This document shows positions 1 through 9,070 of a stretch of 64,000 nt of DNA, one piece after another. Below the pieces are notes generated by a model. The model did not search any database and was not told where the DNA came from. It saw nothing but the letters and a program-made list of their open reading frames with translations. The translations under genes and the position numbers were made by a program. Positions within the stretch are counted from its first letter, which is position 1, and every line of letters begins with the position of its first letter. Source of the stretch: Gammaproteobacteria bacterium 45_16_T64 (GTDB lineage: Bacteria; Pseudomonadota; Gammaproteobacteria; Pseudomonadales; Ketobacteraceae); NCBI GenBank assembly GCA_002162955.1, contig MABD01000022.1:20516-84515 (forward strand), written 5' to 3'.

Positions 1-160
1 AGGCGTCACCATATCTGACAATATCACTATTGCCGATGAATCTTTTATAGGCCAGGGGTGCGCTATCACAAAAAATACAGAACAGGGATCTACTTACACT
101 CCTGCTGCGTATAAAAAACAAAAATTCAAAAGCGATCGATTTTGTGATCTAGTTTTCTGA
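1..160 (+). CDS. Hexapeptide-repeat acyltransferase, C-terminal fragment (cut by window edge)
   Basis: An open frame runs from base 2 to a TGA at 158-160. It encodes about 52 residues beginning GVTISDNITIADESFIGQGC, then a short basic tail ending CDLVF. Isoleucine/valine spaced every six residues (VTIsdNITIadESFIGqGCAI) is typical of the last coils of a left-handed beta-helix acyltransferase such as NeuD- or serine-acetyltransferase-like sugar O/N-acyltransferases. The active site lies outside the window, so the substrate is unknown. It converges on the PhyH gene. Given the sugar/acyl genes next door it may acylate an amino sugar, but that is inference. Confidence 0.6.
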   Translation, partial: GVTISDNITIADESFIGQGCAITKNTEQGSTYTPAAYKKQKFKSDRFCDLVF

Positions 161-172
161 GCACTGAACAGT

Positions 173-187
173 AGTGAGTCTCTCACT
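173..187. terminator. Short hairpin between converging genes
   Basis: AGTGAG (173-178), loop TCT, CTCACT (182-187), followed by TTTATT on the plus strand. It lies between the end of the acyltransferase and the end of the PhyH gene. The stem is only 6 bp, so it is a weak candidate terminator. Confidence 0.35.
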
Positions 188-1027
188 TTATTCAGCGTCT
201 TCTTGTTCATTACGCAAAGCGTCATCCACTATTTTCTGTAATTCGATTAGGCGAGAAACCCTCGAACGCTGAAATATTCCAGCCCCCTTATCGCCTTGAT
301 TGAGGAAGTTATTCTCAATATCCTCATTACCCCTCAGAACTTCTACAGTGCTATAATCCCTCGCGCTTTGATACACAAAATCAGCGACGACCCGGTAGTG
401 CCCAGCTTTGTAAGCTGGCGAGCCATGCCATAATAACGAGTTCATAATAGCAATATCTCCTGCCCGGAGAGAGGGAGCCACTATCGGCCAATCGTCTGGC
501 AAAGTGGTTTCCTTAATCTGTCCCGCGTCCCCCAAATATCCAAATCGATGCGTACCAGGATAGAATTTTAAGCCTCCATTATCGGGGGTCATGTCAAAAA
601 TAGCACCAAACAACGAGGCTTTTTCGACCAAACCACATTGGTAACAGGTATCTTGGTGTAAAAATACCTCACCGTTATAGAACGCGTCTTTAACTACAAA
701 ACGCTTGTTAAAAAGGCCAACGGGATTTCCAAATATCTCTTCCGCTAAATCAACAAAACACTCATCTCGATGAATACCGTCCAGCAAGTCAGGTAAATTG
801 GTTTTTATCTCTACCTTACTGTAGTTGTCTTCCGCTTCTTTTCTCTCGCCCTCTTCGCTATTGGCATATTCTTCCCAGGCATTCTGCCATCTATGTAATT
901 TATTATCGGGTATTGCATCTCTAACGATAAAAAGTCCAGTTTTCTTAAACACGTCTATATCAAACACACTGCTATCCATTACAGACAACGACGCCAACAT
1001 GTCATTCTTCAACTGATCGACTTTCAT
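188..1027 (-). CDS. Phytanoyl-CoA dioxygenase (PhyH) family Fe(II)/2-oxoglutarate oxygenase
   Basis: 279 aa cytosolic protein. The Fe(II)-binding facial triad is visible as HQD in FLHQDTCYQCG and a distal His in SLLWHGSPAY, followed by an Arg (GHYRVV) that normally binds 2-oxoglutarate. The layout and length fit PhyH-family hydroxylases, which hydroxylate small molecules, acyl chains or sugars using O2 and 2-oxoglutarate. The ATG is preceded by GAGGGT. It is the last gene of the eleven-gene minus-strand operon that starts with the acyl carrier protein, 60 bp after the methyltransferase. A late hydroxylation of the operon's product is likely; the substrate is not identifiable. Confidence 0.8.
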   Translation of the reverse strand: MKVDQLKNDMLASLSVMDSSVFDIDVFKKTGLFIVRDAIPDNKLHRWQNAWEEYANSEEGERKEAEDNYSKVEIKTNLPDLLDGIHRDECFVDLAEEIFGNPVGLFNKRFVVKDAFYNGEVFLHQDTCYQCGLVEKASLFGAIFDMTPDNGGLKFYPGTHRFGYLGDAGQIKETTLPDDWPIVAPSLRAGDIAIMNSLLWHGSPAYKAGHYRVVADFVYQSARDYSTVEVLRGNEDIENNFLNQGDKGAGIFQRSRVSRLIELQKIVDDALRNEQEDAE

Positions 1028-1087
1028 TGTGTACCCTCAATAGATGATCATTAATATCTCTACTTCTAGTACGAATACAACTTCAGT

Positions 1088-2200
1088 TTATCGTTTTCTG
1101 AGAAACAATGTATCGCTCATGGAAAAAGCCACATCAAAGCGCCCGGTCGCTAATAATCCATCCCCAGCTCTCTTTGGCCCATCGCCAAATGCCCAAACGT
1201 AATCATCTAATAATACCCAACCGCCAGATATCACCTTTGGCTCCCATGACTCGATATCTTGACACACATGGTCATAGCGATGATTCCCATCGATATGCAA
1301 CATAGATACTTTACCGCTAATAGCGACGGTACCAAGTTCTGGGCATTCTATTTCTTCTTTTTCCGTAGCTCTATTATAGGCATCAATTGCCTTACTGGAA
1401 ATATCTCTTATATACCCTGCATTATTTAGCAGTGAAATTGTTCCAATATACCCCCAAAATACCTTCTCAAAATCGATGACATCAGTATCAGATTCCAATT
1501 CTCTATTAAGAATCGCGGCCTGCTCCCCCTGGTCTTCCGTCTTAGCATTTTCCCAAGGGTCAATACTGATAATATTTCCGATCTGATACTTCCCTGCCAG
1601 CCAACCGATCGCAAAGGCTGATCGCCCCGACAATGAGCCTATTTCAACCAAGTCGCCTTTTGGCAACACTCTGGCGATATGAGCTAATGCAACTAATTTA
1701 TTTGCATCGCATTGACCTGGTATGCGTAGGAATTGTTTATGCAGGCTAGCATACCCCCCCCGACTAAGCTTAGGCTGCAACAAACTGCCTTCACCCAACT
1801 CCAAATTTTCAACAAAGTGCTCCGACAACAGTTTATCTGACCACAGGTAGCTGGATTCGAATTCTAACCAATCGGCATTATAAGGCGACGGGGTACATAA
1901 GTGGTAATTATGCACGTCGGGATTTTTTTCTTGGAGGCTCTTAAGATGACTCCATACGCCAGTGTGCGGAGCATATATATAGGTAATACCGTAAGTCGAG
2001 AGAGCATCCTCAAATGCACCCATGAAATCCTCATCAGTGATAAATGGTAACGAAAGAAATTCATCAACCGCGTTGTCCCCTGCAGATTTCATCTCAGAAC
2101 TCGCACCAACCACTGATAATTCCAGCGCTTTTGCTACCGCGATAAATTTCTTTGATGTATCAACATCAAGCGGAAATACCAGAAGCTTTACGTCTTTCAT
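1088..2200 (-). CDS. Class I SAM-dependent methyltransferase with extra N-terminal domain
   Basis: About 370 aa. The C-terminal half carries a Rossmann methyltransferase core: motif I LVEIGSLSGRSAFAIG, the acidic IISIDPWE, and MLHIDGNHRYDHV followed by GGWVLLDDY. This resembles the Methyltransf_24/cephalosporin-hydroxylase-like group that acts on sugars and small metabolites. The first ~110 residues (KLLVFPLDV..., then IYAPHTG) look like the N-terminal domain of ATP-grasp enzymes, without a visible ATP-grasp catalytic domain. Start chosen at the ATG at 2200, spaced about 6 nt after GGGGAAG; a GTG lies two codons upstream. A methylation step in the operon's product is inferred from position between the transketolase and PhyH genes. 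Confidence 0.7.
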   Translation of the reverse strand: MKDVKLLVFPLDVDTSKKFIAVAKALELSVVGASSEMKSAGDNAVDEFLSLPFITDEDFMGAFEDALSTYGITYIYAPHTGVWSHLKSLQEKNPDVHNYHLCTPSPYNADWLEFESSYLWSDKLLSEHFVENLELGEGSLLQPKLSRGGYASLHKQFLRIPGQCDANKLVALAHIARVLPKGDLVEIGSLSGRSAFAIGWLAGKYQIGNIISIDPWENAKTEDQGEQAAILNRELESDTDVIDFEKVFWGYIGTISLLNNAGYIRDISSKAIDAYNRATEKEEIECPELGTVAISGKVSMLHIDGNHRYDHVCQDIESWEPKVISGGWVLLDDYVWAFGDGPKRAGDGLLATGRFDVAFSMSDTLFLRKR

Positions 2201-2233
2201 ACTCACTTCCCCGTAGTGTTGCCAAAATTGACA

Positions 2234-3214
2234 CTATTCAATGTTTTTCCTCCACCAGTCTTCCACAGTCTTAACAATGCTCTCTTTGGTAAGCCCTTCT
2301 CGTTCTAGTATTTCTTGGTATCCACCAGAATTTTGATAACTATCCCTAATACCCATGATTATTTGTGGGGGCGCATTGGCTTGCTCTGTTTTTACTTCAG
2401 CAACCGCACTCCCTAAACCACCAATAACGCTATGCTCTTCAATCGTCACGATCAACCTCGCATTTTCACATGCATTTTGCACGGCGCTCTGATCAATAGG
2501 TTTAATGGTGTGGATATTAATCACTGATGTCGAGACCCCGCTCTCTGTTAGCTGCTTTCCTGCTTCTAATGCACGGTGCACCATTGTACCCGTGGCGATA
2601 ATACTAACCTCAGAGCCATTCAATAAATTAACCGATTTCCCGATAGTAAAGTCATAGTCTTCCTCATAAACCACTGGGCTAGGCGCGCTACCGGTAAGTC
2701 GAATATATACCGGACCATCATGATTTAGCGCTGCCTCGACCGCTTTTGCCGTCTCACCACAATCCGCGGGAGAAAGTACGGTAATATTAGGGATGGCACG
2801 CATGACTGCCATATCTTCGATGCTACAATGGGTATAGCCTAGTTTCCCCAAGACAACGCCACTGGCTAACCCGACAAAACACACCTTGTGCTTCATATAC
2901 CCAAGGTTTACCTTAATCTGCTCACAACAACGTAACGTCTGAAACGGAGAAAAGGTCGCGGTCACCACATCCATTCCCTCACTAGCCATACCCGCGGCAA
3001 TACCAATAAGGTTTTGCTCCGCAATGCCCACCTCGACAAATTTTTCAGGGAATTTCTTTCTAAAACGATCTAAACCCGCTGAGGTCGAAGTATCGGAAGA
3101 AAGAACCACAAGCTCCTCACGGCTTTCGGCAAGCTCGTATAACACAGAACCAAACGTCGCCCTTGAGCCGATACGAGACCAAGATTTTACATTTTTCTTT
3201 GTTAACGTCACCAT
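2234..3214 (-). CDS. Transketolase, C-terminal subunit (split enzyme)
   Basis: 326 aa, comprising the pyrimidine-binding and C-terminal domains of transketolase. FVEVGIAEQNLIGIAAGMA holds the conserved Glu that activates the thiamine diphosphate ring, and the C-terminal domain begins near residue 195 (EVSIIATGTMVHRALEAG). It starts two bases after the stop of the N-terminal subunit, so the pair is translated together and must form an alpha2beta2 thiamine-diphosphate enzyme. Split transketolases of this kind are common in secondary-metabolite and surface-sugar clusters. Lying beside an acyl-aldehyde-forming LuxC/LuxE pair, its acceptor may be a long-chain or unusual aldehyde rather than a pentose phosphate; that is a hypothesis. 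Confidence 0.88.
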   Translation of the reverse strand: MVTLTKKNVKSWSRIGSRATFGSVLYELAESREELVVLSSDTSTSAGLDRFRKKFPEKFVEVGIAEQNLIGIAAGMASEGMDVVTATFSPFQTLRCCEQIKVNLGYMKHKVCFVGLASGVVLGKLGYTHCSIEDMAVMRAIPNITVLSPADCGETAKAVEAALNHDGPVYIRLTGSAPSPVVYEEDYDFTIGKSVNLLNGSEVSIIATGTMVHRALEAGKQLTESGVSTSVINIHTIKPIDQSAVQNACENARLIVTIEEHSVIGGLGSAVAEVKTEQANAPPQIIMGIRDSYQNSGGYQEILEREGLTKESIVKTVEDWWRKNIE

Positions 3215-3216
3215 AT

Positions 3217-4068
3217 CTATTCGGGCTCCAACTCGTTAACGGCTTGATCGTAGAGTTTTCCTGTCAATATTTTATGATGCCAGGCATTATCACCTTCAGC
3301 TTCTGAAAACCCTTTCCCTTTAATTGTCTTCGCAATTACGGCTCGCGGGACAGCTCTTATATGATGGGAGGTAAAGGCGCGATATAACTGTTCCACATCA
3401 TGACCATCAACCTCAAGCACCTGCCAACCGAAACTGCGAAATTTAGCCCCCACGTCTCCAAGAGACATGATATCTTCGTTACTGCCTGTTTGTTGAAAAC
3501 CATTTCTATCAACAATACAGGTGATATTATCTAACTTATGCTGTGGCGCAGCCATCGCCGCTTCCCATACAGAGCCCTCATTGCACTCCCCATCTCCCAG
3601 GGCGACAAATATCTTGTTGTCCATTTTTCGCCGCTTTGCGGTAAGTGCTAATCCTAAGCCTAATGACAGCCCCATTCCTAAACTCCCCGTCGAGAACTCA
3701 ATACCTTTATCTCGATTAATCACGGGATGTCCTAATAAGAAGCTTCCATCCTTTTCGAATGTCATCAATTCTTCACGGGTAATAAAGCCTACTTCGGCCA
3801 ATGCTGTGTAATAAGACAACACCCCATGCCCTTTACTTAATATAAATCGATCACGTTGCGTCCAGTGAGGGTCAGAACGATCAATTTTCATCACCGACGA
3901 AAACAAGGTAGCCGTCACCTCAACTAACGACAACGCACCACCAATATGAGCACTATCAGCCCCAGCCGCATGAGCCATATCATATATTTGTCGCCGCTGA
4001 CTTAGGGCAAACTGTCTTATTGTATTTACTATATTCTGGTCAACAGTTTCTTCGCTATATTCTTCCAC
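3217..4068 (-). CDS. Transketolase, N-terminal subunit (split enzyme)
   Basis: About 283 aa, the diphosphate-binding half of transketolase. It carries the ThDP motif GDGECNEGSVWEA...N (near residue 155) and the usual FILSKGHGVLSYYTALAEVG and GSLGMGLSLGLG stretches. Two starts are possible: ATG at 4083, inside the end of the SDR gene, or GTG at 4068, immediately after the SDR stop and about 6 nt downstream of a GGGGGG ribosome site. The GTG is preferred. It is translationally linked to the SDR upstream and to the C-terminal subunit downstream (2-base gap). Confidence 0.87.
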   Translation of the reverse strand: MEEYSEETVDQNIVNTIRQFALSQRRQIYDMAHAAGADSAHIGGALSLVEVTATLFSSVMKIDRSDPHWTQRDRFILSKGHGVLSYYTALAEVGFITREELMTFEKDGSFLLGHPVINRDKGIEFSTGSLGMGLSLGLGLALTAKRRKMDNKIFVALGDGECNEGSVWEAAMAAPQHKLDNITCIVDRNGFQQTGSNEDIMSLGDVGAKFRSFGWQVLEVDGHDVEQLYRAFTSHHIRAVPRAVIAKTIKGKGFSEAEGDNAWHHKILTGKLYDQAVNELEPE

Positions 4069-4069
4069 G

Positions 4070-4816
4070 TCACATCCCCCCATCCACTGATAACACTTGC
4101 CCCGTCATATAAGACGAGAGGTCCGAAGCCAGGAACAAGACCGAATTGGCAATTTCCGCCGGTGCAGCTACTCGACGAAGAGAGACTCTCTCTAACGTTG
4201 CGTCGAGAATTTCAGGCGGCGTACTACTTTTCATCATATCCGTCTCAGTCAACCCAGGCGCTACGCTATTCACACGAATGTTATGAACACCTAGTTCTCT
4301 CGACATGACTTTACCTGTCGTAATTAATGCGCTTTTGGAGGCAGCATAACTCGCTCGCCCTTCGTTAGCTTCTATTGCCGCGCTAGAAGCAATATTGATT
4401 ATCGATCCAGACTTCTGCTTAATCATCGGGCGGATGAGTCGTTGCGTAAACGACATCTGGGAGAAATAATTAACATCAAACATGGACTTCATACTCTTAA
4501 TCGACGTCATCGCAAATATGGACGTATCAATAACCCCCGCATTATTAACGATGATATCAATGGGTACCTTCTTCTTAGTAATCACTCGACTGGCTTTTGC
4601 TACCGTTTCCTCATCCGAAAAATCCACCGCCACTAGCTCTATCCAGTTCGAATTTTTTTCAGACAACGATTTCATGGTTTCTTGAGTCTCTGCATTATCG
4701 ATATCGCGACAACATGCCCACACATTGGCACCTTGCGCCGATAGGCACTTTACAATTTCTAATCCAATACCCCGATTGGCTCCAGTCACCACCGAATTTT
4801 TCCCCTTAAGTAGCAT
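4070..4816 (-). CDS. SDR-family NAD(P)-dependent oxidoreductase (FabG-like)
   Basis: 248 aa, classical short-chain dehydrogenase. The cofactor motif TGANRGIG is at residues 11-18, NNAG follows near residue 90, the catalytic Ser is in INIASSAA, and the catalytic pair is in YAASK. The C-terminal VLFLASDLSSYMTGQVLSVDGG is typical of FabG-like 3-oxoacyl reductases and of sugar or alcohol dehydrogenases. With an ACP and a FabZ-like dehydratase in the same operon, reduction of a 3-oxo group on an ACP- or CoA-bound chain is the best guess. It sits 10 bp after the FabZ-like gene. Confidence 0.85.
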   Translation of the reverse strand: MLLKGKNSVVTGANRGIGLEIVKCLSAQGANVWACCRDIDNAETQETMKSLSEKNSNWIELVAVDFSDEETVAKASRVITKKKVPIDIIVNNAGVIDTSIFAMTSIKSMKSMFDVNYFSQMSFTQRLIRPMIKQKSGSIINIASSAAIEANEGRASYAASKSALITTGKVMSRELGVHNIRVNSVAPGLTETDMMKSSTPPEILDATLERVSLRRVAAPAEIANSVLFLASDLSSYMTGQVLSVDGGM

Positions 4817-4826
4817 TTAATACCTC

Positions 4827-5300
4827 CTATTCAGCGATAGACACGCTATATTCTTTGATCACATCAGGCATCACCAGAGTGAAACTGATCTGGCAGGCTT
4901 TTTCTCCGTTCACAGACCCCATGGCTTCACATTTTGCTATCCCCCGCTTCCAAGATATCAATTTGCATTCAATATCCAACGTATCGCCAGGTATAACCTT
5001 GCGTTTGAACTTTCCCTTTTCGACCGTAGAAAGATAACATATCTTCCCCTTATTACCGGGTAGGCTCAATACCATAAGCGCAGACATCTGAACCAGTGCT
5101 TCCGTTTGCAACATACCTGGCATATTGGGGTCTCCAGGGAAATGACAAGGAATAAACCAATCATTTGCAGTGACATTTTTATGCCCTTTAGCACTCTCAC
5201 CAGGCACGATTTCTTCCGCATAATCAATCATCAGATAGGGATGTCGATTCATCTGATATTCAAGTATACCTTGTAAATCTAGCGTTAATTTCTCTATCAT
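4827..5300 (-). CDS. FabZ-like 3-hydroxyacyl-ACP dehydratase (hot-dog fold)
   Basis: 157 aa, the normal size for FabZ. The catalytic His is His20 in MNRHPYLMID and the catalytic Glu is Glu67 in NMPGMLQTEALVQ, with the family's HFPGDPNMPG loop just before it. Both match FabZ dehydratases that make trans-2-enoyl thioesters on ACP. The protein diverges from housekeeping FabZ in its N-terminus, consistent with a pathway-specific enzyme. No ketosynthase is visible in the operon, so its substrate chain must come from elsewhere. Confidence 0.83.
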   Translation of the reverse strand: MIEKLTLDLQGILEYQMNRHPYLMIDYAEEIVPGESAKGHKNVTANDWFIPCHFPGDPNMPGMLQTEALVQMSALMVLSLPGNKGKICYLSTVEKGKFKRKVIPGDTLDIECKLISWKRGIAKCEAMGSVNGEKACQISFTLVMPDVIKEYSVSIAE

Positions 5301-5346
5301 AACTCTTGATAATCATCCTAACGTAATCATTTATATTGTTTGGTTT

Positions 5347-6543
5347 CTACTTAACACTCACTCGGCGAGACAAACTTTTTAGAAGATCAAGCCCATCCCA
5401 AATCACGTCAAAATCCAATGCAAGTCCAATCGGAACAATTCTATCGACCCCTAAACATCCGACGGCCAATAGTCGAGAATATAACTCTCTACTATCGATA
5501 CCACACACCGTTATAGTTTGCACTTTAGTTCCGAGCTCCGATAGCAGATCATCAACATTGTCTATATCGGCTTCATAAAAAAAACCACAGCGACCGCGTG
5601 CATCGATCAATTTCGAGTCGAACTTATCAATTCGAACACGATACAAACGGTTATCATTGTGCTCTACTTTCAAAACACCCGAATTATTCGCGATGCTAGA
5701 CAATAAGCAGGTGTATTTTTCCACAGCCTGACTTTCGGACCATTGATAACGCGATGAAACGACATCCAATAATTTTTTCCAAAACCGACTCTTACTCACA
5801 TCATCACGATCATTTAACCAACCGACAAAATGAGGTGATGAACAAGCGTTTTGGTCCATCTGATAACTGTCGTTATAGAATTTGTCACATAGTTTGCATA
5901 ATTGATTATCGTCCATCTCCTGAATTTCACGACCGTCAATTAAAGATAACGAATATCGATCCGAAAAAGCCACATCCCGAGTTCGAGGCCCTGTGGGTAA
6001 CTGACGAACAGCATTTATCGTCGAATCACCACCCCAAATAACCCTCGCTTGGCAACCGACACTAATTGCTTCAGCAATTTTATTTCCGGAAGAAAATCGT
6101 AAGAATAAGGTTCGCTTTAAAATTTCGCTAAATTCCTTATCTTCAAACAATTCCTGCATAGCTGCTATCACTATGGATTCTTGCGGGCTGGATTTCGTGG
6201 GTAATTTGACGATATTGGAATTCCCAGACAACAGCCCCATCGCAAAACTGTACGCAAAATTTAGCGGGACATTAGAGGGAGCGATATGAAACACAAGCCC
6301 CAACCCCATTGAATATTCACATTGAGTATACTCGTCCACAATTTTTTCAAGATGCTTTTTACGCAACCAAAATGACAGTGCTGCAATATCAGGAAACTCT
6401 GATTTCTGATCCTTTGATATGCCCTCTCCTACTTTAGATAGAAATCTGACCGCTAAAGGATTGAGCAGAGCGAGGGGCTCAGCTGCGACACCTGTATTTC
6501 CAAGCAACATATCAACATCGGTATACTCAGCGTCGAGAATCAC
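5347..6543 (-). CDS. LuxC-like acyl reductase (acyl thioester to aldehyde)
   Basis: 398 aa, LuxC family, related to aldehyde dehydrogenases. In luminous bacteria LuxC accepts an acyl group on a Cys from the synthetase LuxE and reduces it with NADPH to a fatty aldehyde. The acyl-accepting Cys is seen here as Cys234 in MDQNACSSPHFV. The first ATG (6543) overlaps the end of the LuxE-like gene by 17 bp; an alternative ATG at 6510 (MLLGNTG) avoids the overlap. No luxA/luxB luciferase is present in the window, so the aldehyde is presumably used for biosynthesis, possibly by the adjacent split transketolase. Confidence 0.82.
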   Translation of the reverse strand: MILDAEYTDVDMLLGNTGVAAEPLALLNPLAVRFLSKVGEGISKDQKSEFPDIAALSFWLRKKHLEKIVDEYTQCEYSMGLGLVFHIAPSNVPLNFAYSFAMGLLSGNSNIVKLPTKSSPQESIVIAAMQELFEDKEFSEILKRTLFLRFSSGNKIAEAISVGCQARVIWGGDSTINAVRQLPTGPRTRDVAFSDRYSLSLIDGREIQEMDDNQLCKLCDKFYNDSYQMDQNACSSPHFVGWLNDRDDVSKSRFWKKLLDVVSSRYQWSESQAVEKYTCLLSSIANNSGVLKVEHNDNRLYRVRIDKFDSKLIDARGRCGFFYEADIDNVDDLLSELGTKVQTITVCGIDSRELYSRLLAVGCLGVDRIVPIGLALDFDVIWDGLDLLKSLSRRVSVK

Positions 6544-7591
6544 TACACCCTCTTATTTCTGCGTTGGCGGCCCTACCATGCACCGAAAAATACACGCCAT
6601 GCCGGCCACAAGAACAATCGTCTTCACCCATTGTTGACCCTATATCCTCGGTTAATAGACTATGACCGGGATAACTACCGGGTAGTAGTGAAAATAATTG
6701 GATCAAACCACGCTCGCCAACATCACAAAGACTAAAGTCAGCCCGACGCGTTATCATGTGAGAAAATATAGAACAGTGAAAATATCCGCGTTCACACTCG
6801 AAAAATATGGATCCTGTTTGTTCGATCATCCCATAATAATTATGCACCCTCGATATTCCAAGGATACTATTAATGGCGGCCTTGAAGGTGATGTTATCCA
6901 CTGCCCTATCTTGTAATTTCTTCCATCCACCACCATGCACAACAATACCTTGCGTAATAGAATAACGCTTTCCCACTACCTTCAGTGCCTGCACAAAATC
7001 TTCATAAACTAGCGAAGTAAACCCAAATATTAACAACGGTTCATCACCATACTGCTGGAAAAACTTATCTATCCTCTCAAAATTCAGTGACATATCTTCA
7101 TTTAGTGCGTACTCGATTTTCTTACCAAACATCGAAAAACCCTTAATCGCTGCCGTTCTTGCAGTGAAATGGTGCCTATCAATGACGGTTTTTTCTGCAT
7201 CGATCACCAACATGGGCAGTCGCTTCTTACCAATGAAGTCATTCGTTATTTTGGTCAGCACCTTCGTTTGATTTCGTGCTGTGCCTTTGTCAACGTATAT
7301 TTTTGATCTCGGCCCACCGCTAGTACCCGAGGATGTCATCACCTTAAATACGTCCTCTTCCGGCACACTCACTAGATCTAGCGTCTTGAATATATTAACG
7401 GGAAGGTATAACTGACTCTGTATTTCCGACGCATGAACCGGGTATTGTAAACCATCAACAATAGCACGGTACTCTGCGCAACAATCATAATGATGGCCAT
7501 TAAGATTATTTAGAAACGTATTAAATTCAGGATTCTTTAGGCTCCTATCAAGTCCAAACACAGGCTGCTGGAAATACGATTCAATATCCAT
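6527..7591 (-). CDS. LuxE-like acyl-protein synthetase
   Basis: About 354 aa. LuxE enzymes activate a carboxylic acid as acyl-AMP and hold it on a C-terminal Cys before passing it to LuxC. The AMP-binding P-loop-like MTSSGTSGGPRSKIYVD is near residue 88, and FGFTSLVYEDF and NYYGMIEQTG follow. The acyl-Cys equivalent is in AEIRGCSD six residues from the C-terminus. A CSCGRHG motif shortly before it is common in this family. Start at ATG 7591 is preferred to a GTG at 7606 that overlaps the ligase stop. The immediate LuxC partner downstream supports a paired acyl-to-aldehyde function. Confidence 0.82.
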   Translation of the reverse strand: MDIESYFQQPVFGLDRSLKNPEFNTFLNNLNGHHYDCCAEYRAIVDGLQYPVHASEIQSQLYLPVNIFKTLDLVSVPEEDVFKVMTSSGTSGGPRSKIYVDKGTARNQTKVLTKITNDFIGKKRLPMLVIDAEKTVIDRHHFTARTAAIKGFSMFGKKIEYALNEDMSLNFERIDKFFQQYGDEPLLIFGFTSLVYEDFVQALKVVGKRYSITQGIVVHGGGWKKLQDRAVDNITFKAAINSILGISRVHNYYGMIEQTGSIFFECERGYFHCSIFSHMITRRADFSLCDVGERGLIQLFSLLPGSYPGHSLLTEDIGSTMGEDDCSCGRHGVYFSVHGRAANAEIRGCSDSRR

Positions 7592-7598
7592 TTCCAGT

Positions 7599-9053
7599 TC
7601 ACCCACAAGAAGCTAATGTTTGATAATCGACTTTTCCAGACTGTAATCGAGGAATATCGTTGCGGTCAAACACTTGAAAAATACGCCGTGGTATTTTTGT
7701 TTTCTTGGATAGCACCTTAAAAACATCTACATCCAATTGTCGTTCGGGGATAAATACTCTGATTTCATCATCTTTACCCAAAACAGCATTTTCAACTCCC
7801 ATCCCAGAAAGAATGGCTTCGATTTCATCTAGGCTTACACGATTACCATGAATTTTTACGAATCGCTTTTCCCTACCCACGATATAGTAATAACCTTCCG
7901 CATCAAAATACGCCACATCACCCGTATCAAGCATGGAAGGCGCGTCGCCAAGTTCCGCAAGGTCTTGCCAGCCAGTGGCATAACCGTAGGTTACGTTACC
8001 ACCCACATACGTCAAACTGCCGATTATATTCGGTTCCAAGATGCGCTCACCATCAGCACCACGCAACTCGAATTCACCATTTCCAATCGCTAAGCCAATA
8101 CTACCTTTCTTCTCTACAGCCATGCCGCTATCTAAGATAGACATTCTAGCGGTAGCTTCCGTCTGACCGTACATCGAATAGAAATCAATATCCAACTCGG
8201 CGCAGATATCACTTATTTTTTCGAATTCTTTCAGCTTCAGCTTGCCGCCCGCTTGGGTCATTCGTCGCAACGACTTTGGTAACTTTTTCCAAAATTTCAA
8301 TCTGATCAGCGTTTCGTAGGTAAATGGAACCCCATTCAACGTACTTACATCGTGACTCTCAATATGCTGAAAAAATTCTTTACTGACAATAGAGCATTCG
8401 TCGACAACAATAGAAGCGCCTGAAAAAAGATGGGTATTAATAACCGATAAACCGTAGGTATAGCTCATCGGCATCATTGTGATGGTTCTATCGCATTTAT
8501 CTATCAATAGCGTTCTTGCAATATCTGCGGTATTGGCCAACAAGTTATCGTGAGAAATACGTACAAACTTAATACTACCCGTAGAACCCGAGGTCGTCAG
8601 CAACAGCGCCAAATTCCTGTCAATAACATAATCTGTATCATCATAACAACGACCTAATGAATACATACCGACTTGATTCATTACCTCTACCGCTGTTGGC
8701 AATTCTCTTTTTGATGGGAAAAATAGATATCTCGGTTTAAATCGTTCGAGTATTTCTTCTAAAAACTCATCGACAATACTCTCATGCAATAAGATCACTG
8801 GGATATTGGCGCGAATACACGTCACATAAGCGCTCACAACATCGATGTGATTGTTACAAATAATAAGCGTAAGATGCCTCCCTTCCATATAGGGGAGAAT
8901 ATTAGTAGACCACGCACAAAGATCATCGAAAGTAACTACAGCAGACTGCTTTCCAATCAATGCTGGTGTGTCATCGTAACTATGTATACGTGAGAAAATA
9001 TTGTCGTTCTCCTCGACGTCAGGTATATCTACAAGCGATGGGGTCGTTCTCAC
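7599..9053 (-). CDS. AMP-dependent acyl-CoA/ACP synthetase
   Basis: 484 aa, ANL superfamily. Visible motifs are LLLTTSGSTGSIKFVRISHDN (A3), YGQTEAT (A5), DTGDVAYFDAEGYYYIVGREKRFVKIHG (A7-A8) and the catalytic Lys of A10 in LQSGKVDY. It is full length for an acyl ligase with no fused carrier domain. It probably loads an acid onto the ACP encoded two genes upstream. The start is GTG at 9053, six bases after GAGGAG. Having both this ligase and a LuxE-like synthetase in one operon suggests two separately activated acyl groups, or loading of the ACP followed by transfer to LuxC. Confidence 0.85.
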   Translation of the reverse strand: MRTTPSLVDIPDVEENDNIFSRIHSYDDTPALIGKQSAVVTFDDLCAWSTNILPYMEGRHLTLIICNNHIDVVSAYVTCIRANIPVILLHESIVDEFLEEILERFKPRYLFFPSKRELPTAVEVMNQVGMYSLGRCYDDTDYVIDRNLALLLTTSGSTGSIKFVRISHDNLLANTADIARTLLIDKCDRTITMMPMSYTYGLSVINTHLFSGASIVVDECSIVSKEFFQHIESHDVSTLNGVPFTYETLIRLKFWKKLPKSLRRMTQAGGKLKLKEFEKISDICAELDIDFYSMYGQTEATARMSILDSGMAVEKKGSIGLAIGNGEFELRGADGERILEPNIIGSLTYVGGNVTYGYATGWQDLAELGDAPSMLDTGDVAYFDAEGYYYIVGREKRFVKIHGNRVSLDEIEAILSGMGVENAVLGKDDEIRVFIPERQLDVDVFKVLSKKTKIPRRIFQVFDRNDIPRLQSGKVDYQTLASCG

Positions 9054-9070
9054 AGCTATCTCCTCAATCG

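Noticed and set aside
5347..7591. Bioluminescence (lux) operon
   Set aside because: LuxC- and LuxE-like genes are present but there is no luxA/luxB, and neighbours are sugar/acyl biosynthetic genes.
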